From NCBI RefSeq assembly GCF_040958095.1, contig NC_091219.1, forward strand, positions 31,411,652 to 31,475,651: a stretch of 64,000 bases of DNA. Reading direction: 5' to 3'. The notes beneath the pieces were generated by a model that was given only the letters and a program-made list of their open reading frames with translations, searched no databases and had not been told where the DNA came from. The DNA comes from Procambarus clarkii. Taxonomy: Eukaryota > Arthropoda > Malacostraca > Decapoda > Cambaridae. Below are positions 9,976 to 20,349 of the stretch, one piece after another (the stretch's first letter is position 1; each line of letters starts with the position of its first letter). Both the position numbers and the translations under genes were made by a program.

Positions 9976-10377
9976 ATGAGTCCCAAGAAAGCCAGTGGTA
10001 AGGTTCAAGCCAAGAAAACACATGTGAGAATGACCATAGAGGAAAAACAAGAGAGCATTCATAAACATCAAAATGGTGCACAGGTTGTTGAACTAGCTAG
10101 GCAGTACAACAAATCTATGTCAACAATATGCACTGTACTTGCTAAGAAAAAGGACATTATGAACATTAAAGTAGCAAAAGGCATATCAACAATCCCGAAA
10201 CAAAGAACACAAACACTTGAGGATGTTAAAAAGTTTTTATTAATTTGGATACACAACAAAGAGTTAGCAGGTGATAGCATTTCAGAGGCCATCATTTGTG
10301 AGAAACCAAGGCATTTGCATGAAGACCTTTTAAAGAAAACCCCTGGAACGACGGGGAAAAAGATGAATCAAGTTTGA
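9976..10377 (+). pseudogene. pogo/Tigger transposase, N-terminal DNA-binding part (unit 2)
   Basis: The ATG of MSPKKASGK is at 9976. The 133 residues match the unit 1 copy with only a few substitutions (for example QRTQTLEDV against QRTQTLDDV). The CENP-B-like helix-turn-helix and the start of the second domain are kept, ending EDLLKKTPGT followed by an unrelated tail. As in unit 1 the catalytic core does not follow in this orientation, so no full transposase can be made. Confidence 0.75.
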
Positions 10378-10924
10378 AAATGTGAAAAGTTTGTGTGACA
10401 ATAGAGCCTCGTGGAAAACTTTTGCTGTGGTCATTACCTGGTGGAATGCACCCAGGATGGAGTATCAGGGCTATACACCTTTTAAATCATAAAAGTAATA
10501 AACATTTCCCATCAACCTTACAAACCATATTAACCTATTTTCATGTATTTCCTCCATGTGCATTTTAACAAAGTTACTAAATTGCCTTTATCATTCTGTA
10601 AAATTTCAATTACAGTATACTGTATATAATTTTATTAGTATAAATGGACTGAATATTCTGAAATCACTATTAATTTTACAATTTCAGATTCAAAGGTGGT
10701 CTGGACACCCAATTTGGTCAGACAGGTGAAGAGAGCATTTAGGATAGTTTGAAGAGATGAAGATGGTCACAATTGTGTTTGAAGAGGCAAACGCCCCCCT
10801 TTGCTCCCGACATTATGTTCAGCCTATTGACCCCTGCACACCTAACACAAGGTAGGTTGAAAACTCCTCCTTCATGTCATTGGTTCATTAGCCAGAAACT
10901 TAGGGCCCATGCAGGAATATCCCT

Positions 10925-11030
10925 AAAAAAAAAAAAGTGGCCCCAACAATGCATCCTCCAAGTCTGGAGGATGAGCAGGAGCATTGTCGAGAAGCAGGCC
11001 CTTTAGTGTCAAACTTTTCTCTTGCAGATA
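10925..11030 (-). pseudogene. Tigger transposase core fragment, LDNAPAHPP region (unit 2)
   Basis: The minus strand gives YLQEKSLTLKGLLLDNAPAH and then PPDLEDALLG. It is the direct continuation of the core at 16872-17354, from which the DIRS-like element now separates it. Confidence 0.75.
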
Positions 11031-11034
11031 TTTT

Positions 11035-11462
11035 CTGGGGGGAGCCCCGTCGGCTCCCCGGAGCTTTACCGGCTGATATGCTAATGTCAGACTTTGGCAT
11101 CAGTCATGTGTATGGAGTTCTAGGGCCTACCGGGGACCACAGCCAGAACCTGGCCCCCTCAGAGAGGCAAGGGGAGCAATGGCCTATAGAAACCCCCGTG
11201 TGGTTGGAAGCATTCTATGTCTGCCATCGACCGGGTCAAGCATCCAGAAAGGTAAGCATTCCAAAACAAACCCCTATTCTGGTGAAAATTGCTACCAAAG
11301 CCGAACTAGTGGATAGAACTCTTCAACAGAAAACAAGGAAACTAGTATGACGTCATACGTCACCGCGCCGCTGTCTGCGCAGCTCCCCCCTCCCCGGGAG
11401 GGGGAAGGGGGAGCCCCAGACCTCCCACGCCGGCTATACACCCACCAGTTCTTCGGCTGATG
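11035..11462 (+). repeat. DIRS-like left inverted terminal repeat
   Basis: It begins CTGGGGGGAGCCCC and is the near-exact reverse complement of 16410-16839 or so. It holds a clear splice-donor-like string (cagaaaggtaagc at about 11244-11256) and a cluster of palindromic tgacgtcat/cgtcaccg motifs near 11349-11365. A CRE-like TGACGTCA in a terminal repeat could be a promoter element. Confidence 0.8.
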
Positions 11463-13120
11463 CTATAGGCAATGGTTATGTGCTCCGGCTCCAGTGGTTG
11501 TTTCAGCACTGTACCTAGAGTGTGGTGTCTGTTTTCTAGGTGGTGCGTGAGCCGGGAGTGATTCTTCAGTACTCGGGCTGCATGCGCCTAGGGTTCCCTT
11601 CCCTAGGTGCCCTGTAAGTACTGCCCTTGGGGCTTGGGGCCACCTTCCACAAGTTCCTTGGGTCCTGCCCCTGCTTGGCCGTTTACTGCTTGGTTTTCGA
11701 CCGCTCTTTGTGTGCTTGGGTGTTCTGTCTCCCTTGTTCGCCTTAGAGTAAGGGGCAGTGTTTGCACTGGTGGGGCACAGGGTACTGTGCAGCTTGTCTT
11801 TACCAATCATAGCGGCCGGCTCTGTTCCGCTTGGGTACGCTGTCCTCTTGCGGGGTTTTCTTTTTCTTTTTGTTTATCTACCTGGTGGGGGGGTCTGCCT
11901 TCGTTCTTGCCCCTTGTGTCCCTTGTGTTCTGAGTATTTTCTGGTGGTACCCCTGCTAGGTCCCCGTGAGTGTACATGTCCCGGGGGTTCAGCTCTTAGA
12001 AAGTTGTTTGGTAGCTTTGGGTGCCGGTTAGCAGTACCCTGACTGGGATTACCTGAGCGCGAGTCCTCTTAAAGTAAACGCTCGGGACCCTGGAAAACCC
12101 CTGGGGGCGCGCGGGTCCGATGGATGTGACCCCAGAGTCCCCCCCTCGGTTCCAGCGAGTTTGAGGGTTGCTCTCACCCTTTGTCTCTGGGTGACTCTCT
12201 GTTTTGCCTCCGTCTGCTGCCTGTGGGGTCGGTGACACCTTCGACCCGGAGTCCTGCGAGTTTGGTTGCTCGTTGTGGCTCGGTTACCCAGTTGTGCTAA
12301 CAAAGCGGGTGCGGGCAGCAGGGGCGTTGCACTTGAGCCTTGGTGGTGGCAACGTTCTTGTGGTTTCCTCCCCTGGAGCCCCGGGGCTGCCCCGTTGTAG
12401 TTCGTTTTGGGACTTGGGGGTGTTGGTTGCTTCGGTTCCATCCACGCCCCCTTGTCTTTCCCCTGGTTCACCCTTCCTGCCTGCATCCGGTTCCTTACCG
12501 TCTGTAGGTTCGGGGCGGGGTTTTTGGTGTTGAGACTCGGGCAGTCTCGGGGAATTCCCCTTCCGGGGTAGTGACTGGGGCATTTGAGCCTGTTCCTCCA
12601 GCCGTGTTGTATGAGTCTGCCAGTGGGCTCCCTTCCTTAGTGTTTTCACGGCTGCCCCGGTTTTCTGGTACGGCCGGGGCTTTGGGGGAACGGCTCGGCC
12701 CCGGGGCCTGTCGTGTAGGTTCCCGGGGCTGGGGAGGGGCTGACTTGGGGGGGCCTTGGCCCCGTTAGACCCCGTGGGTTTTTTTTATCCCCCTCTAGGC
12801 GGGGCTTGTGGTTACGCGGAGTGGGGTCTTTCCTCCCCACTCGCCGTACGTGCTGTTGGACGTCGGCCCCTCCCCGGGCTCGGTTCCTTGGCCTTTGAGT
12901 CGGTTGGTTCCGTCCTGTGGGTGGATGTTTCCTCCCACCCCTTTTTTGGACGGTGTTTTTGTCATGTTTCCCCGTTCGATGGGGTTCTGCGTGACTTCTG
13001 ATCTCGGGTGCGCCTGCGCCTTCGTGTGCCTTCGGGACTAGTGTTGGCTTCTGTGTTCTCGAGGGTACGGGAAGGTTTTTCGCTACTTCCCGCGTTATTG
13101 GAACGTCTGTCGGCTCCTCG

Positions 13121-13480
13121 TACTTGTCGCCCTGTTGGGCTACTTGTCGCCCTGTTGGGCTACTTGTCGCCCTGTTGGGCTACTTGTCGCCCTGTTGGGC
13201 TACTTGTCGCCCTGTTGGGCTACTTGTCGCCCTGTTGGGCTACTTGTCGCCCTGTTGGGCTACTTGTCGCCCTGTTGGGCTACTTGTCGCCCTGTTGGGC
13301 TACTTGTCGCCCTGTTGGGCTACTTGTCGCCCTGTTGGGCTACTTGTCGCCCTGTTGGGCTACTTGTCGCTCTGTTGGGCTACTTGTCGCCCTGTTGGGC
13401 TACTTGTCGCCCTGTTGGGCTACTTGTCGCCCTGTTGGGCTACTTGTCGCCCTGTTGGGCTACTTGTCGCCCGGTTGGGT
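13121..13480. repeat. 20-bp minisatellite, 18 copies
   Basis: The unit tacttgtcgccctgttgggc is repeated head to tail eighteen times with almost no variation (one copy differs by one base, the last by a few). Such uniformity implies recent expansion. A 20-bp period cycles through all frames, giving a spurious 20-residue protein repeat. Confidence 0.95.
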
Positions 13481-14164
13481 TCCTTTTTGGGCTCTTTGCT
13501 TCTTTGGCCGGTTTTATTGTTCCTGCTTCCTCTTTTGGCTACTTTCCTCGTGCAGTAGTCCTGGCTGGCGCCTTCCCGCAGGGAGGGTGTGCGGTTCGGC
13601 CAGCGTGTTATGCGCATGCGCCGTGGAGTTTGTTTTGGTCTGGGCGGTGTTTCAGTGCTGGTGTTTTGCGCCCTTTTTTGCCACAGTGCTTCGCCTCTCG
13701 TTCTTCTCCCTGGCTGCGGTATGTGCCCCTTCACGCCGGGGGTGTCCTGGTTCCCAGTTGTGGGGAGGACACCGCGGTTTTCCCTGTGTCATGGGTGTGG
13801 ACCGCCTCCTTCGCCTCTCCCTGCTCTCCTGCGGGTCCGGCAGGGTCCGGCTCTGGCGTCTTCACCTGGCGGTCTTCCCAAGTTCTTCTGGGCACAGTTG
13901 AGTCGTGTCAAATTCGTGCCACCATTCGCCAGGTGAGTTTCTGCGGTCTGGCGTCTTTTGGCCGGGCGCTGGATGCGGCGGTGTTTATATACCTGTCTTT
14001 ATTTAGGTATATTTTTGTACGACTGAGACCGTTCGCACACCAGTGACTGTCCCTTTATCACCCCTTCCTGTCCCCCTCATGTGCATGTCCAACCCATGCT
14101 GGAGTCATTCAGGGGACCCTCCTTTTTTAATGTTGTGAGGTGTGGGGGTTGTAGGGTTGGTTCT

Positions 14165-14245
14165 GTACTCACCTGGTAAGGCTCCTGGCTGTGCTTGCAG
14201 GATTTGAGCTCTGGCTCTTGGGTCCCGCCTATCTGGTAGAACTTG
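14165..14245 (-). repeat. Diverged LINE family B 3'-end-like segment in DIRS interior
   Basis: The plus strand reads tactcacctggtaagg, tgtgcttgcagg, ttgagctctggctctt and ggtcccgcc, in the order of the family B LINE 3' end seen elsewhere (for example 61388-61445). It is diverged and interrupted, so it may be an old insertion carried inside the element. Confidence 0.55.
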
Positions 14246-16273
14246 CGGGATAGTACCAGTGGAGTGCAGTGGTGCTATTGGCACCTTTGGGGAACACTGT
14301 ATTACCATCAGAGGTCTGTGCTTGTTACACGACCTACTTGCGAGCATAAGCCTTCTTGCTGGTTCGTCCGTGGACTTCCAGGGCGCACTGGCCTGTTTTC
14401 GTATGGCAGTTCCGGCCCGTCCTGGTTGTGGGGGTATGTGGGCCGGTGGACTGCTCCTAGTAGCTGCCTGGTGGGCCATCCTCTGGCCGGTCTAGCCTGA
14501 CCTTGGGCCGGGCTTCAGATGTAAAAGAGCTCCCAGTACCTCATCCAGCAGGTATCGAGCAGGGTTTCTCCGCCGTCGGTCGCCTGGTGCAGGTTTCTGG
14601 GCCTGCAGGGTTTTGTCGTGTCTCCGTTGGCCCTGTCTGGGGTCTGCCTGCTCCGTTCTCTGCCTTTGCAGAGGGGAGTTGCTATTTACGTGTTGCAGTG
14701 GTGCCTGTTGCTGCTGCTGCACGTGTGCATTGGTACCGTGTTTCACGGTGGCGTGTCCTTGTTCCTGTGTCCGGTTGTGGAGTGGCACTTTGCTGCCGTT
14801 TTGTGCCTGGGGATTGCGTGGGGTTTTTGTCCCTGCCTGCTTGTCCACCCCTGGTTGTTCTCCTGGGGTTTTTTGTGCTTCTGCTCTTTCTTCCTGCCTC
14901 CTCTGCAGCAGGGATGTTCTGCGTGTGTTCTTAGGCATTGGTCAGCCTGTGTCCTGTGATGTGCTTCTTTGTCTCGGTCTATTGCAGTTGTTCGTGCCCC
15001 TTGGTTCGGGTCCTGTTCTGGCGGCGACCCTTCCGCCTTCTTTGGTTTCCTAGCTTGCCCTGCCGTTTTTTTTTTTTTTTTTTTGGGGGGGTCTTGCGAT
15101 GTCTCGCGTCGGACCCGTCGTTTCTGAACTCCTGGCGGGCTTGCATGCTTTGGAGTTTTTCTGTTTGGCAGACGTTCCATCTCCTTGTGCCGCCTGGGTT
15201 TCGGTGGTCGCGCCCGAGATCTTCTCGCGGCCCCACCTTTTTCCTGGGCTCGGAGGGGCCTTGTCGGGGCTGCTTATGTTCTGCCTCGTGGTTGGTGGTC
15301 GGGTGGCTTCGTGGCAGGTATCCCACCTGCGTGCTTCTCTTGGCGGCAGTATGGGGTATTTTGGCGGTCCTTCCTTTTCCTGTCCCTTCTTAGGTGGTTA
15401 CTCTTGTTAGCTTGGTTTACTCTCGGCTTGGTTTTCTAGTGGGGGTTGGGGGCCGTCGTCTTGCCACATACTGTCGCCTCTTTTCGTGCGGCGCAGGCGG
15501 AGCTGCTTCAGCTTGCTTTCGGTCTTGGTGTTGCTTCTGCACCGTTAGTCAGCTGTCTTGTGAGTCGTTTCACCTCCAGCCTGTTCGTGCGCCGCTTGCA
15601 CCATCCTGGTCTCTGGTCAGCGTGCTCTGTCTTCTCGGTTGGTAGTGCCCCTTCGGTTCCGGTGTGTTTTTTCGTCGGCTCTTTCCTTTGGGCCTTTGCC
15701 TCTGGGGGTCGAGTCGCTGAGTTTTCTTGCTCCTTCGGTTTTAGTGTTTTGGTTGTTTGGTGGCAGCAGTCTCCATCTTTTCTGGCGCGGGGTGGGGCTG
15801 CTGCATTCTGGAGGGGTCCAGGGTTTGTTGGTGCTTCGTTGGTCGGGCCGGGGGTGTGTCGTTTTTGTGTTCAGTGGCGGCCCTCCGCTGTTGTTTGCGT
15901 GCCACGGCGTTTGGGTCCGGAGCGCGTTTTGCGTTGATCCGGTTCTGTTCTTCCCGGTTCGCGGGTGATAGTGTCCCGGGTGGTCAGCCGTGTTCTTGCG
16001 GGTAAGCTGCCTGTGTTCTTCCCTCATGCCTGTGGCGTTCGTGGCTTCGATGCTCTCGCTGCCATCTGGGCGACGTGGCCTTGCGGTCTTTCGGGCATGG
16101 ATTTTTGGTGTTTGTGCAGGGGCCTTGCTGCTCGTGGTTCTCGTGTTGTTCCCGGGATTTTCGGGGCTGTGGCGCCTTGGGTTGGCGTTTGCTGCCAGTT
16201 GTCTCGCCTCCTTGGGGGGTGCGTGGTGTCCGCCTCCCGGTTCTATCCCTTTGACCTTGCTCTGTGGGTAGTT

Positions 16274-16364
16274 AGCTCCGGGGAGCCGCCGGGGCTCCCC
16301 CCAGAAAACCAGCGTTGAATGTAATGAAACGCCATTTTCTGGGTGAGACCCGGAGGCTCCCCGG
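16274..16364 (+). repeat. DIRS-like internal complementary region (ICR)
   Basis: The first 31 bases (agctccggggagcc to ccccccag) are the reverse complement of the left element end. After AAAA at 16305-16308, the remainder (ccagcgttgaatgtaatg to ctccccgg) is the reverse complement of the right element end. Together they equal the complement of a circle junction with one TTTT. In DIRS-1 the ICR of similar length is thought to template restoration of the ends. It is itself an imperfect palindrome. Confidence 0.8.
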
Positions 16365-16409
16365 CAACCCTCCCTCCCTCCGGTCGGCGTTTTTCGCGTG
16401 TTTTGACAT

Positions 16410-16865
16410 CCAGCCTCAGAACTGATGGGTGGATAGCCGGCGTGGGAGGTCTGGGGCTCCCCCTTCCCCCTCCCGGGGAGGGGGGAGCTGCGCAGACAGC
16501 GGCGCGGTGACGTATGACGTCATACTAGTTTCCTTGTTTTCTGTTGAAGAGTTCTATCCACTAGTTCGGCTTAGGTAGCAATTTTCACCAGAATAGGGGT
16601 TTGTTTTGGAATGCTTACCTTTCTGGATGCTTGACCCGGTCGATGGCAGACATAGAATGCTTCCAACCACACGGAGGTTTCTATAGGCCATTGCTCCCCT
16701 TGCCTCTCTGAGAGGGCCAGGTTCTGGCTCGTGGTCCCCGGTAGGCCCTAGAACTCCATACACATGACTGATGCCAAAGTCTGACATTAGCATATCAGCC
16801 GGTAAAGCTCAGGGGAGCCTCCGGGTCTCACCCAGAAAATGGCGTTTCATTACATTCAACGCTGG
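16410..16865 (-). repeat. DIRS-like right inverted terminal repeat
   Basis: Its reverse complement matches the left repeat with a handful of differences over about 400 bp, including the donor-like caGAAAGGTAAGC string and the TGACGTCA cluster. It extends about 30 bp further outward (ending cattcaacgctgg) than the left repeat, the kind of end inequality known for DIRS elements. Confidence 0.8.
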
Positions 16866-16871
16866 TTTTTT

Positions 16872-17354
16872 GATGGCAGGGCAAACCACTCTACATCACA
16901 GTTTTTCTGCACGTTATATATTTTTTAAAACTCTTGGATTTTCGGAATGATACACGAGCAAGGGTTTAATTTTCAAATCGCCACACAGCACAAGAGTTAG
17001 CCTATCCTGACACAAGTTAGCCCAAGTTAGCTTGTGTCCGGGCAGTGACGTCTCCTCTTGGGTAATGTATGTCCTCATCGGCAATTTTTTCCAGAATAGC
17101 CATGTCTCCTCACAATTAAACACTTGTTGTGGAATATATCCATCAATACAGTATCTACAAAATCTTTAAAATCACGAACAAATCTTTCAGCCCCTACTTT
17201 GTCTGAGCTGGCACCCTCACCATGCCTCACAACACTATGAATACCACGTCTTTTTTCAAAATTTCTCAAACCATCCCCTACTCACCTTAAACTCTTTCGT
17301 ATCTGCAAAACTCGTTCTAGGGGTTTTCTTTATAAGATCTTGCATGAAGATTTC
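16872..17354 (-). pseudogene. Tigger transposase catalytic core, first half (unit 2)
   Basis: Minus-strand frames give, in order, QDLIKKTPRTSFADTKEF, SRGWFEKF, RGIHSVVRHGE, VFNCEETWLFWKKLP, TYITQEETSLPGHK and KPLLVYHSENPRVLKN. Family members show FNxDETGLFWKK; here the first catalytic aspartate position reads E, and at least one frame change lies after SRGWFEKF, so the protein is dead. The N-terminal QDLIKKTP overlaps the end of the plus-strand part (EDLLKKTPGT), so the two parts came from two copies rather than a simple inversion of one. The 5' side is cut at about 17354 by another repeat. Confidence 0.8.
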
Positions 17355-17435
17355 ATTGTTGACCAAACCACACACTGGAAATTGAATAGACGACGACATT
17401 TCGATCCGTCCTGGACCATTATAAAGTCGATTGTG
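17355..17435. repeat. Short repeat R (about 107 bp class), diverged copy
   Basis: It carries gaccaaaccacacactggaa, gacgacgac, tccgtcctggaccatt and aagtcgattgtga in the order seen at 39185-39291 and 45893-45975. The 39185 copy defines the element limits. Confidence 0.7.
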
Positions 17436-18195
17436 ATGAGATGAGGGAAGCAAGAGCATTAAGTAGGCAAGAGAGAGAGGTGAGGAGATGGCAAGTATGT
17501 ACGTATGTACATGAATAAAACATGTACATACTTATACATAACGTGTGTAAATAGTGTAATAAACACAATAACAGTATTTTGGGAGGAGGAATGTTGGCGA
17601 GTAATGTGTTGGAGGAGGGAGGGAGGACTGGCAGGGTGTGGCAGCTCACTCATGTTTTTTGGGCTCACCATACCAACATAGTGGATCGTTATGGTGAATA
17701 CATACGTAGATGGGTATATACAATGTGTGTATATAGTGTAATAACAGCAAAAACACTGTTTGATTGTAGAATATGTCGCATATATGAGGCCCATAATTTT
17801 GAGCATAGCGATGTTCTATACTTTGAATTATATAAATTCCACAAATTACACACTTTTAAATAATATTACAGCAAAAAAAAAGAAGAAATGAATGAGAAAC
17901 TTCAAAATAATTGCGCAACATTTTATTCGCAGCAACTGCCGTCGCACGGGGTGGCGGGGCCGACAGACCCCCATTGCTCCAACGCTCAGCGCCCATAATT
18001 TGCTCAACTTCCCAGCTCCATCGCAGCTAAAGTAAGTCACATACAATATTTTTTGTTTAGTTTCCCCGTGATCAGACTCTGCATTTTAACAATATAAGAA
18101 GAGAAAAAAATTTTTTGGAAAGAATTTATTTCTTGTGCACCAGGGTGTTATTTGGAGACAGAGCAGTTCAGTGGTTAACTACTAAATTTTTTTTT
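17436..18195. repeat. AT-rich stretch with a roughly 200-bp duplicated segment
   Basis: The phrase tgtgtaaatagtgtaataaa near 17545 returns as tgtgtatatagtgtaataac near 17725, with related flanks, so about 200 bp is duplicated in tandem and diverged. No gene is seen. Confidence 0.5.
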
Positions 18196-18204
18196 CTCCC
18201 ACAC

Positions 18205-18290
18205 ACGCACCCCCCTAGGAAGCAGCCTGTAACAGCTAACTCCCAGATACCTATTTACTGTTAGGTAACAGGGGTCATCCCCTTTTGTAC
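18205..18290 (-). mobile_element. Fragment of tRNA-derived SINE type 2
   Basis: The plus strand reads ggaagcagcctgtaacagct, aactcccagatacctattta and gttaggtaacagggg, the complement of the body of the SINE at 50597-50845. Head and tail are missing. Confidence 0.65.
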
Positions 18291-18291
18291 A

Positions 18292-19239
18292 AAGAATCTG
18301 CTAAAGCTTTTAGGGCTAATCTTTGACACTCGTTTGTCTTTGTCGCCCCATATTTTTTACGTCCGAGTTGAATGCTCTAAGGCCCTTAACTAACTTTAGG
18401 TCATGTCCCATACTTCTTGGGGAGCTAATCGACACTGCTCCTCTCTTTACATTCCTCTCTCGTTCTGTCTAAACTCGATTATGGCCCTGTTTACTCGTCT
18501 GCTTCTCCTTCTACCCTTCACCATCTGGACACACTGCATCATACTGGGTTACGGCTCAGCTCTGGTACCTTTCCTTCGACACCTACCCTAAGCCTGTATG
18601 TTGAAACTGGCGTCCTGTTTCTACAGGATCGCCATGATCGCTACTGTCTTCTCCACCTTGCACGGTCCTTACAGCACCCTCACTCTTGCTTATGTCATGC
18701 CTTGACCTTTACCCATCCTGTGGTTCCTGTTCCCCTTCACCACCTATCTCTTTCTGTACGGTTGTCTCTCTTACAAAATGCTCTTTCAGTTTGTGTTACC
18801 AATATTTCCCCTCGTGTCATTCCGTCTTTGACCCTATGGAGGGGTCCCCGTTCCTAAATTCTGTAAGCCTTGACCCACATGACTAAAACTTTTACCCCTC
18901 CTACAGTTCTAAATCACCTTTTCCTTGAACACTTTTCTTCACACTTCCACTCTATTTCCGTCTTCACCAATGGGTCTTAAGTCTGCAGACGGTGTAGGCT
19001 ACTCTGTTGTTTTTCCTGACTGCACCTTTGTGTCTCCTGCCTCCGGAGACTAGCATCTTCATGGCAGAACTTTATGCTATTCTCTATGCTCTTCATCAAG
19101 TCTTTTCTCGCTGTCAATCCTCCTCTGTGTTTGTAGTTGACACTTGCAGTGCCCTCATGGCTCTAGAATCCTTTAATCCAGTCCATCCTTTGGTAGTTGA
19201 AATTCAACATTGGCTGTTTCTTATCTCCAGTAGATTTAA
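18292..19239 (+). pseudogene. LINE with RNase H, copy 1, 5' part (RT end and RNase H)
   Basis: This is the left piece of a 5'-truncated LINE interrupted by a piggyBac element. Recognisable stretches in several frames are LGLIFDTRLSLSPHI, VECSKALN, LSHTSWGANR and, for RNase H, AELYAILYALHQVF, VVDTCSALMAL and EIQHWLF. An RNase H domain after the RT suggests an I-type clade. It starts at nearly the same point as copy 2 (25545). The coding frame is broken many times. Confidence 0.75.
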
Positions 19240-19339
19240 CACTTTAGTGCGCACAGCACTTGCTGAAAATAAAGCGGGTTGTGCGCGCGGCGTTCTGGGC
19301 GCTCTGCGTAAACACAAAAAAGTGTATAATCTTTTCACG

Positions 19340-20010
19340 CTCCTAACATCAATTCTCGAGCTACGTTTTTCATTTTGGTATCAATGCGTTGGCAATAAAA
19401 TTCTCTACAAGATCATATGCATAAAATGTCACCCAAGCATTTGGTATCCCACCACGAAGTAAATAAACACGAAGATGACTCACCGTGACACCCAAACAGG
19501 AAGTAAATGTTCATACTCTTTCGTTTGTTGCCAGCCTCACAGTCATCCTACAGCGCTCATTTTATATCACTGAACTCGCAATAAAATTCCCCACCCAGAC
19601 ATATGCCTATCAATGTCTAATTATGGTATCGGGTGACCCGCACGAGTGTGGGAACTGGGCGAAGCGTTAGCTGTGATTTCAGCAGCGACGACACTGGTGT
19701 GATGCAGCGCTTTGAATGTTTATACTTATTTCACTGTCCTGACATTATTTCTGGAGCTACGTATTTCATTTTTATAGCAATGTGTTCGCAATAGAAAGTT
19801 CTATAAGAACATGGGTAGAGTTGGCCAACACAGCGTCAAATATAAATTTGCGGCGAATAAAATCTTACGCGTGTTTGTACCCGTGAGCGTCAAAAGTTTT
19901 TACTTTGCTCATGTTTTTCAAGTTTATACTTGTTTCACACCGTTTTTTTCTTTTGTATAGTGTTCGGAATAAAATTCCCTACACAGACATATGCATATCA
20001 AATACAATTC
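19340..20010. repeat. Subterminal repeats of the piggyBac element
   Basis: Three copies of aataaaattc(t/c)c followed by acatatgc(a/c)tatcaa-type sequence occur near 19396, 19580 and 19970. Two copies of gagctacgt(t/a)tttcattt occur near 19360 and 19755. Such subterminal motifs are often transposase-binding sites. Confidence 0.5.
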
Positions 20011-20349
20011 CTTGGAATTCACAGCTATAGAGATGACGGAAAACACACAACCGGAACCCGCTCTTGACACTCCAACTCACACCCGCAACACCCACAAAAA
20101 AAGTTTCTCTTGTTTCGTGTATACTTACTTTAGTTTTCGTGCTACAGTTCTCATTTAGGTATCAAAATATTCCTAAGAAAATAGACTACAATACTGAAAC
20201 AATCTAAGACAATTATGTGTACTTACCAAAGCAAAGACGATTGTAGTAAAATAAGTTGAGCATTTTATCTCCACTCCACCTCCTTCAGGTACTGATTCCT
20301 GAAGTTGCTCAACAGATGTTCCTAGGTGGAGTGAAGCTGGTGCGGGTGG

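Larger units (their letters stand above)
11463..16273 (+). other. DIRS-like interior: A-poor, T/G-rich on plus strand
   Basis: For 4.8 kb adenine is strikingly rare on the plus strand while T and G dominate, unlike anything else in the window. Because stop codons need A, long open frames arise in all frames on both strands; their products are hydrophobic on one strand and Lys/Arg/Pro/Gln-rich on the other, with no recognised domain. The block includes an 18-copy 20-bp minisatellite (13121-13480) and a segment resembling a LINE family B 3' end (14165-14245). Confidence 0.7.
11035..16865 (+). mobile_element. DIRS-like (tyrosine-recombinase type) retrotransposon, possibly non-autonomous
   Basis: The element has inverted terminal repeats of about 430-455 bp and, abutting the right one, an internal complementary region (16274-16364) that is the reverse complement of the joined outer ends. 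That combination is the diagnostic layout of DIRS elements. TTTT flanks both sides (11031-11034, 16866-16869) where the empty site in unit 1 has six Ts, as expected when a circle recombines at a short shared string without making a conventional target duplication. The termini look whole and the repeats are near-identical, so it is recent. I could not recognise reverse transcriptase, RNase H, methyltransferase or tyrosine recombinase in the 4.8-kb interior. The family call rests on structure alone. Confidence 0.7.
9671..17165. repeat. Tandem unit 2: split Tigger-type transposon with DIRS-like insertion
   Basis: This is the second copy of the 1.65-kb unit, interrupted at 11035-16865. The homology to unit 1 ends near 17165, but the Tigger core itself runs on to about 17354, where another repeat abuts it. 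The unit 2 left end carries a few extra bases before cacctcggcttac. Confidence 0.75.

Noticed and set aside
10937-11350. 137-codon plus-strand frame as a host gene exon
   Set aside because: It runs from the antisense of the Tigger core across the insertion junction into the DIRS terminal repeat, so it is a chance fusion.
13008-14046. 297- and 303-codon frames in the DIRS interior
   Set aside because: They are driven by a 20-bp tandem repeat and adenine-poor sequence; products are low-complexity and differ in each frame.
14492-15180. Lys/Arg/Gln-rich minus-strand frames resembling basic nucleic-acid-binding proteins
   Set aside because: The composition mirrors the T/G-rich opposite strand; no motif and overlapping alternatives in every frame.
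16274-16865. The right end of the DIRS-like element as a separate 0.6-kb MITE with 55-bp terminal repeats
   Set aside because: The inner copy of the terminal repeat is better explained as the ICR, since it also contains the complement of the left end of the full element.
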